64,000 bases of DNA from Cupriavidus basilensis (GCF_000832305.1 NZ_CP010536.1:992001-1056000), one strand, 5' to 3'; positions 1 to 10,123 are shown, numbered from the stretch's first letter. Notes: generated from the sequence alone by a model not told the origin. Translations and numbers: made by a program.

Positions 1-300
1 TCCTAAGAAGTAAATATATTCGATTCCATCAATGGGTTTTAGGCCTGTGGTGTTTGTGCAACATGGCCCTTGCGATGCCCGCAAACCCTTGTCAGGCCGT
101 GCTTGCAGGCTTTTCGACTCGGCCTTGCGCGTGCTTTCTGGGCGCTGCCGAAGCCCCTGCCAAGGGGGGCGCCGCGGCTAAGGGAGAGGGCAGCCGCGCA
201 TGTTAGAATGTCACGTTGCCCACCTGTCAGACGCCGCTTTGGCGAATGGCGATTCACCTGGGTGCCTTCTGTTTAAATTCGCCGGATAACCCACGCCGCA
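1..300. other. noncoding region upstream of gyrA
   Basis: No convincing gene is visible here; the short open frames have no recognisable product. The first 60 bases are A+T-rich compared with the surroundings. A short GC-rich hairpin is possible at 153-170 (GCCCC against GGGGC) without a T-run. An extended -10 element at 201-209 is annotated separately. The gene upstream of gyrA lies outside the window. Confidence 0.5.
201..209 (+). promoter_or_regulatory. candidate extended -10 promoter element for gyrA
   Basis: The sequence TGTTAGAAT matches the extended -10 pattern TGnTATAAT with one mismatch in the hexamer. It would start a transcript near 216 and leave a leader of about 85 bases before the gyrA ATG. 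No good -35 is visible at 17 bases, which is usual for extended -10 promoters. The placement is inferred from sequence only. Confidence 0.4.
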
Positions 301-3015
301 ATGGATCAATTCGCCAAAGAAACCCTTCCGGTCTCCCTCGAAGAGGAAATGCGCCGTTCCTATCTCGATTACGCCATGAGCGTGATCGTCGGGCGCGCGC
401 TTCCCGATGTGCGGGATGGCTTGAAGCCGGTACACCGGCGTGTGCTCTATGCGATGCATGAGCTTAACAACGACTGGAACCGGCCGTACAAGAAATCGGC
501 CCGTATCGTAGGGGATGTGATTGGTAAGTATCACCCCCACGGTGATACTGCTGTATACGATACGATCGTGCGGATGGCGCAGAATTTCTCGCTGCGCTAC
601 ATGCTGGTCGATGGCCAGGGTAACTTCGGTTCAGTGGACGGGGATAACGCGGCAGCCATGCGTTATACCGAAATCCGCTTGTCCAAGATTGCCCACGAGA
701 TGCTGCTCGATATCGATAAGGAAACTGTCGATTTCGGGCCGAATTATGACGGCTCCGAACATGAGCCGCTGATTCTGCCGGCACGTATCCCGAATCTGCT
801 GATTAATGGTTCGTCGGGTATCGCGGTGGGTATGGCCACCAATATCCCGCCGCATAACCTTAACGAAGTGGTCGATGGCTGCCTGCATCTGCTGCGTAAT
901 CCGCAAGCTACGATTGACGAACTGATCGAGCTGATTCCGGCACCGGACTTCCCGACCGCCGGCATTATCTATGGCATCCAGGGCGTGCGCGAAGGCTACC
1001 GCACCGGCCGCGGCCGCGTCGTCATGCGCGCCAAGACGCACTTCGAGGATATCGACCGTGGCCAGCGCCAGGCGATCATCGTCGACGAGCTGCCCTACCA
1101 GGTCAACAAGCGCACCCTGCTCGAGCGCATCGCCGAGCTGGTGACGGACAAGAAGGTCGAGGGCATCTCCGATATCCGCGACGAGTCCGACAAATCCGGC
1201 ATGCGCGTGGTGATCGAGCTCAAGCGCAACGAAGTGCCGGAAGTGGTGCTTAACAATCTATATAAGCACACCCAGCTGCAGGACACCTTCGGCATGAACA
1301 TGGTGGCGCTGGTCGATGGCCAGCCGCGCCTGCTGAACCTGCGCCAGATGCTGGATTGCTTCCTGTCGCACCGGCGCGAGGTCGTCACCCGCCGCACCGT
1401 GTTCGAGCTGCGCAAGGCGCGCGAGCGCGGCCACGTGCTGGAGGGCCTGGCGGTGGCTCTTGCCAACATCGATGAGTTCATCGCCATCATCAAGGCGGCG
1501 CCCACGCCCCCCATCGCCAAGCAAGGGCTGATGGCCAAGGCCTGGGATTCCAGCCTGGTGCGCGAAATGCTGGCACGCGCTGAAGGCGATACCGCCGGCG
1601 GCCGGGCGTCCTATCGCCCGGACGGCCTGCCGGCCATCTTCGGCATGCAAGCCGACGGGCTGTACCGCCTGTCCGACTCGCAAGCCCAGGAAATCCTGCA
1701 GATGCGCCTGCAGCGCCTCACGGGCCTGGAACAGGACAAGATCGTCCAGGAATACCGCGATGTCATGGCGGTCATCTCCGACCTGCTCGACATCCTGTCG
1801 CGCCCGGAGCGCATCAGCACCATCATCACCGACGAGCTGACCGCCATCCGCGCCGAGTTCGGCGACGTGCGCCGTTCGCACATCGAACTCAACGCGACCG
1901 AGCTCGATACCGAGGACCTGATCACCCCGCAGGACATGGTGGTGACCCTGTCGCACAGTGGCTATATGAAGAGCCAGCCGATTTCCGAGTACCGCGCGCA
2001 AAAGCGCGGCGGCCGCGGCAAGCTGGCGACCACCACCAAGGAAGACGACTGGATCGACACGCTGTTCGTCGCCAACACGCACGACTACATCCTGTGTTTC
2101 TCGAACCGCGGCCGGCTGTACTGGCTGAAGGTGTACGAGGTGCCACAGGGGTCGCGCAACTCGCGCGGCAGGCCGATCGTCAATATGTTCCCGCTGTCCG
2201 ATGGCGAGAAGATCAACGTCATCCTGCCGGTGCGCCAGTTCGACGCCGAGCACTTCATTTTCATGAGCACTGCGCGCGGCACTGTCAAGAAGACGGCGCT
2301 GACCGAGTTTTCGAACCCGCGCAAGGCCGGCATCATCGCTGTCGATCTTGATGAGGGCGACTACCTGATCGGCGCTGCCGTCACCGATGGCCAGCACGAC
2401 GTGATGCTGTTCTCGGATTCCGGCAAGGCCGTGCGCTTCGACGAAAACGACGTGCGTCCGATGGGCCGCCAGGCCCGCGGCGTGCGCGGCATGAATCTGG
2501 AAGAAAGCCAGACGGTGATCGCCATGCTGGTGGCCCCGGCTGAGACCAGCGAGCAGGCCGTCGCAGTGGGCAGTGTGCTGACCGCCACCGAAAACGGTTA
2601 CGGCAAGCGCACCCCGATCGCCGAGTACACTCGACACGGCCGTGGCACCAAGGGCATGATTGCGATCCAGACGAGCGAGCGCAACGGCCGGGTGGTGGCT
2701 GCCGCGCTGGTGTCGCCGGAGGACGAGATCATGCTGATCACGACCGGCGGCGTGCTGATCCGCACACGTGTGTCTGAAATCCGCGAGATGGGGCGTGCCA
2801 CGCAAGGCGTGACCCTGATCAATGTGGACGAGGGCACCAAGCTGTCCGGCCTGCAGCGAATCGTCGAAAGCGATGCCGACAACGGTGTGGCGGGCGACGA
2901 ACTCGAAGAAGGGGCTGACGCGGTGGATGCGGCGGCTCCGGCTGCCGACGGTGAGCAGGCGGGTGCGCAGGACGGCACCGACGCCGGCACGCCTGACACG
3001 GGATCAAATTCGTAA
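301..3015 (+). CDS. gyrA: DNA gyrase subunit A
   Basis: GyrA is the DNA breakage-reunion subunit of DNA gyrase and introduces negative supercoils with GyrB. The protein has 904 residues (E. coli about 875). The N-terminal topoisomerase domain carries the catalytic tyrosine at Y122 in the motif AAMRYTE. The quinolone-resistance region has T83 and D87; Thr at position 83 is the normal state in some other Gram-negatives, so it is not by itself evidence of acquired resistance. The GyrA-box QKRGGRG lies near residue 567 and starts the C-terminal DNA-wrapping beta-pinwheel, which ends in an acidic tail. The first about 650 bp is poorer in GC (48-55% in sampled lines) than the rest (about 68%), reported as a finding. 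No strong Shine-Dalgarno site precedes the ATG. Confidence 0.98.
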   Translation: MDQFAKETLPVSLEEEMRRSYLDYAMSVIVGRALPDVRDGLKPVHRRVLYAMHELNNDWNRPYKKSARIVGDVIGKYHPHGDTAVYDTIVRMAQNFSLRYMLVDGQGNFGSVDGDNAAAMRYTEIRLSKIAHEMLLDIDKETVDFGPNYDGSEHEPLILPARIPNLLINGSSGIAVGMATNIPPHNLNEVVDGCLHLLRNPQATIDELIELIPAPDFPTAGIIYGIQGVREGYRTGRGRVVMRAKTHFEDIDRGQRQAIIVDELPYQVNKRTLLERIAELVTDKKVEGISDIRDESDKSGMRVVIELKRNEVPEVVLNNLYKHTQLQDTFGMNMVALVDGQPRLLNLRQMLDCFLSHRREVVTRRTVFELRKARERGHVLEGLAVALANIDEFIAIIKAAPTPPIAKQGLMAKAWDSSLVREMLARAEGDTAGGRASYRPDGLPAIFGMQADGLYRLSDSQAQEILQMRLQRLTGLEQDKIVQEYRDVMAVISDLLDILSRPERISTIITDELTAIRAEFGDVRRSHIELNATELDTEDLITPQDMVVTLSHSGYMKSQPISEYRAQKRGGRGKLATTTKEDDWIDTLFVANTHDYILCFSNRGRLYWLKVYEVPQGSRNSRGRPIVNMFPLSDGEKINVILPVRQFDAEHFIFMSTARGTVKKTALTEFSNPRKAGIIAVDLDEGDYLIGAAVTDGQHDVMLFSDSGKAVRFDENDVRPMGRQARGVRGMNLEESQTVIAMLVAPAETSEQAVAVGSVLTATENGYGKRTPIAEYTRHGRGTKGMIAIQTSERNGRVVAAALVSPEDEIMLITTGGVLIRTRVSEIREMGRATQGVTLINVDEGTKLSGLQRIVESDADNGVAGDELEEGADAVDAAAPAADGEQAGAQDGTDAGTPDTGSNS

Positions 3016-3096
3016 GTTGTTGCAACATTGACCCGTTATCCGGAACTCGATTGCCGGTTGCGGGACTAAAACGGACATATTTACAAGGGAGTCACA

Positions 3097-3660
3097 ATGC
3101 TCAAAACCTATCGACGTATCGCTGTTCTGGCTGCCTTCGTACCGGCCATGATGCTGGCCAACGCGGCGCATGCCCAGGACGCCGACAAGACCGCTGCCAT
3201 CAAGGAACTACTGACCGTGATGCAGGCCGACCAGGCCGTCAAGGGCCAGGCCGAGAACTGGCAGCAAGGCGCCAAGCAGGAAGCGCCCATGGTCCTGGAG
3301 CAGGTACTGGTCGAGAACAAGACGCTCAACGACAAGCAAAAGCAAGCTGCTGTCGAGAAGCTCAAGAAGAACGGCGCGGTGCAGCGCATGGTTGATGGCG
3401 CCGGCACGGCGTTCACCACCGATGGCTTCAAGACCGATGCCATGAAGGCCCACTACGACGCCTTCGGCAAGTACTACAGCGCCCAGGAAATCAAGGACCT
3501 GACCACGTTCCTGAAGTCGCCGACCGGCCAGAAGTTCATGGCTAACCAGGGCAAGGCGACCCAGGAAATCTGGGGCTCGATGATGCAAAAGTACGGCCCG
3601 CAAGTCGGCAAGTCGATGCGCGACGCCGCCGAGAAGGAGATCGCCGCCGCGGCGAAGTAA
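3097..3660 (+). CDS. secreted DUF2059 family protein
   Basis: A 187-residue protein with a Sec signal peptide (hydrophobic stretch at residues 8-22, likely cleavage after AHA near residue 26). The mature part is helical, charged and rich in Lys, Gln and Ala, and resembles the DUF2059 family of periplasmic proteins whose function is unknown. The ATG has a good ribosome-binding site (AAGGGAG at 3085-3091). It sits between gyrA and serC on the same strand; the 81-bp gap after gyrA has no clear terminator, so it may be co-transcribed. No catalytic motif is visible and no role should be assigned beyond an exported protein. Confidence 0.8.
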   Translation: MLKTYRRIAVLAAFVPAMMLANAAHAQDADKTAAIKELLTVMQADQAVKGQAENWQQGAKQEAPMVLEQVLVENKTLNDKQKQAAVEKLKKNGAVQRMVDGAGTAFTTDGFKTDAMKAHYDAFGKYYSAQEIKDLTTFLKSPTGQKFMANQGKATQEIWGSMMQKYGPQVGKSMRDAAEKEIAAAAK

Positions 3661-3731
3661 TTCACCGGCGGGCAGGCTGGGCGGGCGGGGCGCTGTCCTC
3701 GCCTCCCCAATCCGGCGCGGGTTTGATGGAT

Positions 3732-3765
3732 AATGGCTGCTTGGGTAATACCGGCAGCCATTTTT
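3732..3765 (+). terminator. hairpin plus T-run before serC, possible terminator or leader structure
   Basis: Arms AATGGCTGC (3732-3740) and GCAGCCATT (3754-3762) are perfect complements with a 13-base loop, followed by a run of T at 3761-3765. It could end the DUF2059 transcript 70-100 bases after its stop. A -10-like GATAAT at 3729-3734 overlaps the left arm, so a serC promoter here would start beyond that arm. Confidence 0.35.
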
Positions 3766-3782
3766 CATTTCGATCCCGATCC

Positions 3783-4943
3783 ATGAACGAACCCCAGAAT
3801 CCAGCACTTGCCGCCATGATGCAGCGCGCCGTGGCCGAGCGTGTCTATAACTTCTCGCCGGGTCCGGCGGCCCTGCCGACCGAAGTGCTGCTGCAGGCAG
3901 CCGACGAGATGCTGTCGTGGCACGGATCCGGCGTCTCGGTGATGGAAATGAGCCACCGCAGCCGCGAGTTCGAGAGCATCCAGGCCGAGGCGCTGGCCAA
4001 CCTGCGCGAGCTGCTGCAGGTGCCGAAGAACTTCCGCATCCTGTTCCTGCAGGGCGGTGCCATCGGCGAAAACGGCATCGTGCCGCTGAACCTGATGCGC
4101 CGCGTGAACGCGGATCGTCCCAAGGCGGATTTCGTCGTCACCGGTACCTGGTCGGTCAAGTCCGAGCAGGAAGCGCGCCGCTACGGCGAGGTGAATATCG
4201 CAGCCACCAGCACCGCGCAAAAGTTCGCCCGCATCCCGGATGTCGCTGACTGGAAGCTGTCGGACGATGCTGCCTACGTGCACCTGTGCACCAACGAAAC
4301 CATCGTTGGCGTGGAGTTCCAGGACGTGCCCGACATCGGCCAGCACCGCGACGGCGGACCGGTCGTGGTCGCCGACGTCTCCAGCCACATCCTGTCGCGC
4401 CCGGTCGACTGGTCGCGCGTGCAGGTCGCCTACGGCGGCGCGCAAAAGAACATCGGGCCGGCCGGCCTGACCATCGTGATCGTGCGCGAAGACCTGCTGG
4501 GCCATGCGCATCCCCTGTGCCCATCCGCCTTCAACTGGCGCCTGGTGGCCGAGCATGACTCGATGTACAACACGCCGCCGACCTATTCCATCTATATCGC
4601 CGGGCTGGTTTTCAAGTGGCTCAAGGCGCAGGGCGGCGTAGGCGCCATCGAGCAACGCAATATCGCCAAGTCGCACGCGCTGTATGAGTTCCTCGACCAG
4701 AGCGCGTTCTACCGCAACGAGATCGATCCAGGCAGCCGCTCGCGCATGAACGTGCCGTTTTTCCTGGCCGACGAATCCCGCAACGACGCCTTCCTGGCGG
4801 GCGCGCGTGCCAATGGCCTGGTGCAGTTGAAGGGCCACAAGTCGGTCGGCGGCATGCGCGCCAGCCTCTACAACGCCATGCCGATCGAGGGCGTTGCCGC
4901 CCTGATCGAGTATATGCGCGAGTTCGAGCGGACCGCGGCCTGA
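3783..4943 (+). CDS. serC: phosphoserine aminotransferase
   Basis: SerC converts 3-phosphohydroxypyruvate and glutamate to phosphoserine and 2-oxoglutarate, and also acts in pyridoxal phosphate synthesis. The 386-residue protein has the expected length and begins its conserved part with [11 protein letters not shown]. The PLP-binding lysine is K222 in [12 protein letters not shown]. The ATG at 3783 is chosen because family members begin shortly before the NFSPGP motif; an in-frame ATG at 3723 would add 20 residues of unlike sequence across a hairpin. It heads the serC-pheA-hisC-tyrA-aroA series, a familiar order in this family. Confidence 0.96.
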   Translation: MNEPQNPALAAMMQRAVAERVYNFSPGPAALPTEVLLQAADEMLSWHGSGVSVMEMSHRSREFESIQAEALANLRELLQVPKNFRILFLQGGAIGENGIVPLNLMRRVNADRPKADFVVTGTWSVKSEQEARRYGEVNIAATSTAQKFARIPDVADWKLSDDAAYVHLCTNETIVGVEFQDVPDIGQHRDGGPVVVADVSSHILSRPVDWSRVQVAYGGAQKNIGPAGLTIVIVREDLLGHAHPLCPSAFNWRLVAEHDSMYNTPPTYSIYIAGLVFKWLKAQGGVGAIEQRNIAKSHALYEFLDQSAFYRNEIDPGSRSRMNVPFFLADESRNDAFLAGARANGLVQLKGHKSVGGMRASLYNAMPIEGVAALIEYMREFERTAA

Positions 4944-4954
4944 TCCTTTGTTCG

Positions 4955-5000
4955 CTGCGGCATCGCGTGGCGATGCCGCAGTGGTGCCGATTCGGTTTTT
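4955..5000 (+). terminator. hairpin after serC, possible terminator
   Basis: Perfect 11-bp arms at 4955-4965 and 4971-4981 with a 5-base loop start 12 bases after the serC stop. A T-run follows only at 4996-5000, separated by a small second fold, so termination efficiency is uncertain. It may partly separate serC from pheA. Confidence 0.4.
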
Positions 5001-5060
5001 CCCAAGGCCATTTCACTGCCATTGGCACTGCGCAATGGCGTGGCGTAGCGGATTCATACA

Positions 5061-6200
5061 ATGACAAATCAAGACAAGCAGGGCGCGCAGGGGGAGGCGC
5101 AGCAGGACAATGGCGCGGCCGAAAAGGCGCTGGGCGTCGAGCTGACGCCGCTGCGCGAGCAGATCGACACGCTCGACCGCGAGCTGCTGGCGATGCTGAA
5201 CCGCCGCGCGCAACTCGCCCTCGACGTGGGCGAGGTCAAGAAGAAGTACGGCGCGCCGGTGTTCCGCCCCGAGCGCGAGTTGCAGGTGATTCGCAAGGTG
5301 CAGGGGGCCAACCCTGGCCCCCTGCTAGACGACAGCGTGGCGGCAATCTGGCGTGAAGTCATGTCGGCCTGCCGCGGGCTGGAGAAGCCGCTCGAGGTGG
5401 CATTCCTCGGCCCGGCAGGCACCTTCTCGGAGCAGGCGCTGTACGCGCACTTTGGTCACGAGGTCAGCGGCGTACCCTGCCCCAGCATTGATGAGGTGTT
5501 CCGCGCGGTGGAAGCCGGCACCGTGGAGTACGGCGTGGTGCCGGTGGAGAATTCCACGGAGGGCGCGGTCTCGCGCACGCTGGACCTGTTCCTGCAGACC
5601 TCGCTGAAGATCAGTGGCGAGATCGCGCTGAAGGTGCACCACAACCTGATGGCATCGTCGCCCGATATGAAAGGCGTGACCGTGGTGCGCGCGCATGCGC
5701 AGGCGCTGGCGCAGTGCCAGCACTGGCTCACGGCCAACTACCCGCACCTGGAGCGCCAGGCGGTGTCGAGCAATGCGGAAGCGGCACGCATGGCCAGCGA
5801 GGATCCCACCGTGGCGGCCATCGCCGGCGAGTCGGCGGCCAATCGCTACCACCTGCATCTGGTGCGCACGCACATCCAGGATGATCCGCATAACCGCACG
5901 CGCTTTGCCGTGATCGGCCGCTACGAAACCGAGCCCTCCGGCAGCGACCAGACCTCGATGATCCTCTCGGTGCCCAACAAGGCAGGCGCGGTCTACCAGT
6001 TGCTTGCGCCGCTGGCCGACAACGGTGTGTCGATGTGCCGGTTCGAGTCGCGCCCAGCGCGCAGCGGCGCGTGGGAGTACTACTTCTACGTCGACGTCGA
6101 AGGCCACCAGCACGATGCTTCAGTGGCGCGCGCGCTGGAAGAGTTGCGCCGCAACGCGGCCTACTTCAAGGTGCTGGGCTCGTATCCGTCCAGCCGTTAA
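5061..6200 (+). CDS. pheA: bifunctional chorismate mutase / prephenate dehydratase
   Basis: This 379-residue fusion converts chorismate to prephenate and then to phenylpyruvate in phenylalanine synthesis. An AroQ-type chorismate mutase domain occupies about residues 25-110 (LREQIDTLDRELLAMLNRRA), the prephenate dehydratase domain about 112-290 (begins FLGPAGTFSEQA, contains NRTRFAVIG), and an ACT domain about 300-375 with the ESRP motif (FESRPARSGAWEYYFYVD) that binds phenylalanine for feedback control in the family. The first about 25 residues are a polar, Gln/Ala-rich leader typical of Burkholderiaceae homologues. The stop is followed by hisC after 44 bases. Confidence 0.96.
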   Translation: MTNQDKQGAQGEAQQDNGAAEKALGVELTPLREQIDTLDRELLAMLNRRAQLALDVGEVKKKYGAPVFRPERELQVIRKVQGANPGPLLDDSVAAIWREVMSACRGLEKPLEVAFLGPAGTFSEQALYAHFGHEVSGVPCPSIDEVFRAVEAGTVEYGVVPVENSTEGAVSRTLDLFLQTSLKISGEIALKVHHNLMASSPDMKGVTVVRAHAQALAQCQHWLTANYPHLERQAVSSNAEAARMASEDPTVAAIAGESAANRYHLHLVRTHIQDDPHNRTRFAVIGRYETEPSGSDQTSMILSVPNKAGAVYQLLAPLADNGVSMCRFESRPARSGAWEYYFYVDVEGHQHDASVARALEELRRNAAYFKVLGSYPSSR

Positions 6201-6244
6201 CAGGATCGGCGATCCGCGAACAACGTTTCAGAGAAGGAATGAAC

Positions 6245-7360
6245 ATGGCAGAGCAGGGCAAGCAGTTCGGTCCGGAGTATGTGCGGGCGATTTCCCCGTA
6301 CGTGGCGGGCAAGCCGATTTCCGAAGTGGCGCGCGAGTTTGGGCTGGTTGAGTCCACCATCGTCAAGCTGGCCTCGAACGAGAATCCGCTCGGCATGCCC
6401 GAATCGGCCCGGACCGCCATCGCTGCCGCCGTGGCCGACCTGGGCCGTTACCCGGACGCGAACGGCTTCGCTTTGAAGGGCGCGCTGTCGGCCCGCTTCG
6501 ACGTGCCGCCAGACTGGCTCACGCTGGGCAACGGCAGCAACGATATCCTGGAAATCGCGGCGCATGCGCTGGTCAAGCCAGGCGAGTCGATCGTCTATGC
6601 GGAGCATTCTTTCGCGGTGTACGCGCTGGCCACGCAGGAAGTCGGCGCGCGCGCCATCGAGGTCAAGGCGCGCGACTACGGCCACGATCTCGACGCCATG
6701 GCCGTGGCCATCGCCCCGGACACGCGCCTGGTCTTTATCGCCAATCCTAACAACCCGACCGGCACCTTCCTGCCGGCCGCCGAGATCGAGACCTTCCTGG
6801 CCAAGGTGCCGGCCGATGTCGTGGTGGTGCTGGACGAGGCCTACAACGAATACCTGGACGACGCGCAGCAGTACGATTCGATCGCGTGGGTCCGCAAGTA
6901 TCCCAACCTGTTGGTATCGCGCACCTTCTCCAAGGCCTATGGCCTGGCCGGGCTGCGCATTGGCTACGCCGTGGCGCAGCCCGCGCTGACCGATCTGCTC
7001 AACCGTATCCGCCAACCCTTCAACGTCAACAGCCTGGCCCAGGCAGCGGCGGTGGCGGCGCTGGGCGATGCGGCCTTCCTGCAGCGCAGCGCCGAGCTGA
7101 ACCGTGCCGGCAAGGCACAACTGGTGGCTGCATTCGACCGGCTTGGCCTGCAATACGTGCCGTCCTCGGGCAATTTCGTGCTGGTGCGCGTGGGGAGGGA
7201 CGATGGCGCCGGCGCGCGCGTCAACCTGGCGCTGCTCAAGCAGGGCGTGATTGTACGGCCGGTGGGCAACTACAACCTGCCGCAATGGCTGCGTATCACC
7301 ATCGGCCTGCCCGAGGAAAACGCGGCGTTTATCGCGGCGCTGGAAAAGGCCCTCAAGTAA
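6245..7360 (+). CDS. hisC: histidinol-phosphate / aromatic aminotransferase
   Basis: A 371-residue class I/II PLP-dependent aminotransferase of the HisC family. The PLP lysine is K230 in SRTFSKAYGLAGLRIGY, and NPNNPTG and the LDEAYNEY segment are clear. Its place between pheA and tyrA, away from the his operon, suggests that its main job is transamination of phenylpyruvate or hydroxyphenylpyruvate; that is inference from context and HisC activity is not excluded. ATG 6245 is chosen over ATG 6239 because the AGAAGGA site at 6232-6238 is correctly spaced only for the downstream start. Confidence 0.9.
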   Translation: MAEQGKQFGPEYVRAISPYVAGKPISEVAREFGLVESTIVKLASNENPLGMPESARTAIAAAVADLGRYPDANGFALKGALSARFDVPPDWLTLGNGSNDILEIAAHALVKPGESIVYAEHSFAVYALATQEVGARAIEVKARDYGHDLDAMAVAIAPDTRLVFIANPNNPTGTFLPAAEIETFLAKVPADVVVVLDEAYNEYLDDAQQYDSIAWVRKYPNLLVSRTFSKAYGLAGLRIGYAVAQPALTDLLNRIRQPFNVNSLAQAAAVAALGDAAFLQRSAELNRAGKAQLVAAFDRLGLQYVPSSGNFVLVRVGRDDGAGARVNLALLKQGVIVRPVGNYNLPQWLRITIGLPEENAAFIAALEKALK

Positions 7361-7380
7361 GCGCTGTTGCGAGCAATGTC

Positions 7381-7399
7381 CCGGCCCGCTGCGGGCCGG
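7381..7399. repeat. GC-rich inverted repeat between hisC and tyrA
   Basis: CCGGCCCGC and GCGGGCCGG (7381-7389 and 7391-7399) are perfect complements around a single T. It lies 20 bases after the hisC stop and has no T-run, so it is at best a weak or Rho-assisted pause site. Confidence 0.35.
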
Positions 7400-7453
7400 C
7401 GCCATGCGCGCGCGCGAAGGCGCAATGGCGGCGCCGCCCTCCGGCGGAGAAGT

Positions 7454-7459
7454 TACAAT
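7454..7459 (+). promoter_or_regulatory. candidate -10 element for tyrA
   Basis: TACAAT at 7454-7459 would place a start near 7466, 33 bases before the GTG of tyrA. No clear -35 is seen at the right distance, so this is a weak prediction. If real it would drive tyrA, aroA and possibly genes beyond. Confidence 0.3.
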
Positions 7460-7498
7460 ATCGGATTCCCGAACTTCCTTGCCTGGCAGCGTATCCCC

Positions 7499-8407
7499 GT
7501 GACCGTTCCTGCGTCCGCTCCATTTTTTTCCCGTGTCGTCATTGTCGGTGTCGGCCTGATCGGCGGCTCGCTGGCACTCGCGCTCAAGCGCGCAGGTGCG
7601 GTCGGCACGGTGGTCGGCGTCGGCCGCTCGCAAGCTTCGCTCGAGCGTGCGCTCAAGCTGGGCGTGATCGACGAGGCGGCCACGCTGGAAGACGCCGCCA
7701 AGGGCGCCAGCATGATCGTGCTGTGCGCGCCGGTGGCACAGACCTTTGCGCTGCTCCATGCACTTGAGCCGCATCTGGAGCCGGCTACGATCATCACGGA
7801 TGCCGGCAGCACCAAGTCCGACGTCATCATGGCGGCCAAGACCGCGCTGGGCGACAAGGCGGCCCAGTTCGTGCCGGCCCATCCGATTGCCGGGCGCGAA
7901 CTGCATGGCGTGGAAGCGGCGCTGGACGATCTCTATGTCGGCAAGAAGGTCGTGCTGTGCCCGCTGCAGGAGAATACCCGCATTGACGTGGCGGGCGTGC
8001 GCGCCATGTGGGAGACCGCGGGCGCCCAGTGCAGCGTGATGTCGGCCGTGCAGCACGATGCCGTGTTTGCCGCCGTCAGCCATTTGCCGCACCTGCTTTC
8101 CTATGCGCTGGTGGCCCAGGTGGCCAATGCCGAAGACGCTGCGCTCAAGCTCGATTTCGCGGGTGGCGGCTTCCGGGATTTCACCCGGATCGCGGCGTCG
8201 TCGCCGGAGATGTGGCGCGATATCTGCGTTGGCAACCGCGAGGCGATGTTGAGTGAGCTCAGCACCTACCAGGCCATGCTGGCGCATCTGAAGACCCTGA
8301 TCGAAAACAGCAACGGCGAGGGCCTGGAGCGTATTTTCCAGCGCGCCAGCCAGGCGCGGCAGCAATGGGGCGCGCAGCGCGCGCCGGCTGTCAACGCCGA
8401 GCCCTGA
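7499..8407 (+). CDS. tyrA: prephenate dehydrogenase
   Basis: TyrA oxidatively decarboxylates prephenate to 4-hydroxyphenylpyruvate in tyrosine synthesis. The 302-residue protein opens with an NAD(P)-binding Rossmann motif VVIVGVGLIGGSLA and contains the conserved DAGSTKSD and PAHPIAGRE segments of the prephenate dehydrogenase family; SHLPHLLSYAL lies in the helical dimerisation domain. The GTG at 7499 is chosen because everything upstream in frame is Arg-rich low-complexity translation of intergenic DNA. No strong ribosome-binding site is visible. It stands alone as TyrA, without a fused mutase or an ACT domain. Confidence 0.92.
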   Translation: MTVPASAPFFSRVVIVGVGLIGGSLALALKRAGAVGTVVGVGRSQASLERALKLGVIDEAATLEDAAKGASMIVLCAPVAQTFALLHALEPHLEPATIITDAGSTKSDVIMAAKTALGDKAAQFVPAHPIAGRELHGVEAALDDLYVGKKVVLCPLQENTRIDVAGVRAMWETAGAQCSVMSAVQHDAVFAAVSHLPHLLSYALVAQVANAEDAALKLDFAGGGFRDFTRIAASSPEMWRDICVGNREAMLSELSTYQAMLAHLKTLIENSNGEGLERIFQRASQARQQWGAQRAPAVNAEP

Positions 8408-8500
8408 TCGCCACGCAATCCGGCGCTACGCGAACGCCACGTCATCAACGAAAGCGGCGCGCCTTTCATCGAAAGCCGCCCGCCAACTAGCATGGAAACC

Positions 8501-9811
8501 ATGGAACATCTCACGCTCGGTCCCTTCACTCGCGCTTCGGGCACGGTTCGCCTGCCGGGTTCCAAGAGCATCTCGAACCGGGTCCTGCTGCTGGCGGCGC
8601 TGGCCGAAGGAGAGACCCGCGTGTGCGACCTGCTCGACTCGGATGACACGCGCGTGATGCTGCAGGCGCTGCGCACGCTGGGCGTGGAATGGCGCCAGGA
8701 GGAAGGCGTTTGCGTGGTGCGCGGCGTGGGCGGCAAATTTCCCAACAAGGCAGCCGAGCTGTTCATGGGCAATGCGGGTACGGCGATTCGCCCGCTGACC
8801 GCGGCGCTGGCGCTGCAGGGCGGGAGCTACAAGCTGTCCGGCGTGCCGCGTATGCACGAGCGGCCGATCGGCGATCTGGTCGATGGTCTGCGCCAGATAG
8901 GCGCGAGCGTCGCCTACCTTGGCACCGAGGGCTATCCGCCCTTGCAGATTTCCCCCGCACGGATTCGCATCGATGCGCCAATCCGCGTGCGTGGCGACGT
9001 GTCCAGCCAGTTCCTGACGGCGTTGCTGATGGCCTTGCCGCTGGCCGATGCGCCTGGCGACACCATCGAGATCGAAGTGGTGGGCGAGCTGATTTCCAAG
9101 CCCTATGTGGAGATCACGCTCAACCTGCTGGCGCGCTTTGGCATCGAGATCCGGCGCGAGGGCTGGTCACGCTTCATCCTGCCGGCTCGCGCGGCATACC
9201 GCTCGCCGGGCGAGATTTTTGTCGAGGGCGACGCATCCTCGGCCTCCTACTTCCTGGCGGCGGGCGCTATCGGCGGCGGCCCGCTGCGGGTGGAGGGCGT
9301 GGGCATGGCCAGCATCCAGGGCGACGTCAAGTTTGCCGAGGCGCTTAACCGCATGGGCGCCAACGTGATGGCCGGCGCCAACTGGATCGAGGTCCGCGGC
9401 ACCGAGCGCGACGACGGCCGCTTGAACGGCATCGAACTGGACTGCAACCATATTCCGGATGCTGCCATGACCTTGGCGGTGGCGGCGCTGTTCGCCGAAG
9501 GGCCTACCACGCTAACCAATATCGCAAGCTGGCGAGTCAAGGAAACCGACCGCATCAGCGCGATGGCCGCCGAGTTGCGCAAGCTGGGCGTCGAAGTGGA
9601 GGAGGGTGCGGATTACCTGAAGGTGACGCCACCGGCCCAATCCGCCTGGCAGACCCCGGCCGCCGGCATCGATACTTACGATGACCACCGCATGGCGATG
9701 TGCTTTTCGCTGGCCGCGTTCGGTCCGCTGCCGGTGCGTATCAACGAGCCTGGCTGCGTGGCAAAGACGTTCCCTGATTACTTCGAGGTGTTTGGCGCGG
9801 TGGCGCGCTGA
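8501..9811 (+). CDS. aroA: 3-phosphoshikimate 1-carboxyvinyltransferase (EPSP synthase)
   Basis: AroA transfers the enolpyruvyl group of PEP to shikimate 3-phosphate, the sixth step of the shikimate pathway. The 436-residue protein has the signature [20 protein letters not shown] near the start and [10 protein letters not shown] near residue 90, with Lys, Ser and Arg residues that bind substrate. An in-frame ATG at 8492 would add three residues; 8501 is preferred because the family commonly starts MEHL. The stop codon directly abuts the stop codon of the opposite-strand DUF2061 gene (TGATCA at 9809-9814), so no terminator lies between the two. Confidence 0.95.
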   Translation: MEHLTLGPFTRASGTVRLPGSKSISNRVLLLAALAEGETRVCDLLDSDDTRVMLQALRTLGVEWRQEEGVCVVRGVGGKFPNKAAELFMGNAGTAIRPLTAALALQGGSYKLSGVPRMHERPIGDLVDGLRQIGASVAYLGTEGYPPLQISPARIRIDAPIRVRGDVSSQFLTALLMALPLADAPGDTIEIEVVGELISKPYVEITLNLLARFGIEIRREGWSRFILPARAAYRSPGEIFVEGDASSASYFLAAGAIGGGPLRVEGVGMASIQGDVKFAEALNRMGANVMAGANWIEVRGTERDDGRLNGIELDCNHIPDAAMTLAVAALFAEGPTTLTNIASWRVKETDRISAMAAELRKLGVEVEEGADYLKVTPPAQSAWQTPAAGIDTYDDHRMAMCFSLAAFGPLPVRINEPGCVAKTFPDYFEVFGAVAR

Positions 9812-10045
9812 TCACGTAGCCAGTGGCAGGTCATCGCCGCCGTACCCGGTCTGGGGCAGGGTCTTGTGCTTCGCCCCGGGTTCGCGCCGTTCCCAGTAGC
9901 GGTCGAAGAAGTAATGCGCCACAGTGTTGACTGCTGGTTCGATGAACGTCACGGCGCCGCTGACAGCCAGATTGCCGGTCAGTGCATAAGTGACGCCGAA
10001 GGCAATGGCAACGTGCATGATGCCGAACGTCAGGGTCTTGGCCAT
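9812..10045 (-). CDS. DUF2061 family small membrane protein
   Basis: A 77-residue protein that resembles DUF2061 proteins: one long hydrophobic region (FGIMHVAIAFGVTYALTG and the following segment to FIEPAVNTVAHYFFDRYW) with a short charged tail ending near ERREPG. The function of the family is unknown. ATG 10045 is chosen over upstream ATGs at 10084 and 10180 because GAGG lies about 10 bases before it and homologues start close to this hydrophobic part. It is on the opposite strand between aroA and cmk, tail to tail with aroA without a gap. A Fur-box-like site lies 80-100 bases upstream of its start, which suggests iron control (inference). Confidence 0.7.
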   Translation of the reverse strand: MAKTLTFGIMHVAIAFGVTYALTGNLAVSGAVTFIEPAVNTVAHYFFDRYWERREPGAKHKTLPQTGYGGDDLPLAT

Positions 10046-10123
10046 GGTAGATTGCCTCGCGAAGATGCCGGTTGTTTGCTGCATGGGCCCGCGATCCTGC
10101 CGGGTACCTCGCATGTATTGCAT

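Noticed and set aside
301..600. Acquired quinolone resistance in gyrA
   Set aside because: T83 differs from E. coli S83 but is the natural residue in several other Gram-negatives, and D87 is intact. No resistance mutation can be claimed.
1258..2805. Long minus-strand open frame inside gyrA
   Set aside because: It lies wholly antisense to gyrA. Its translation is rich in His, Arg, Gln and Asp, as expected of the reverse frame of GC-rich coding DNA, and resembles no protein family.
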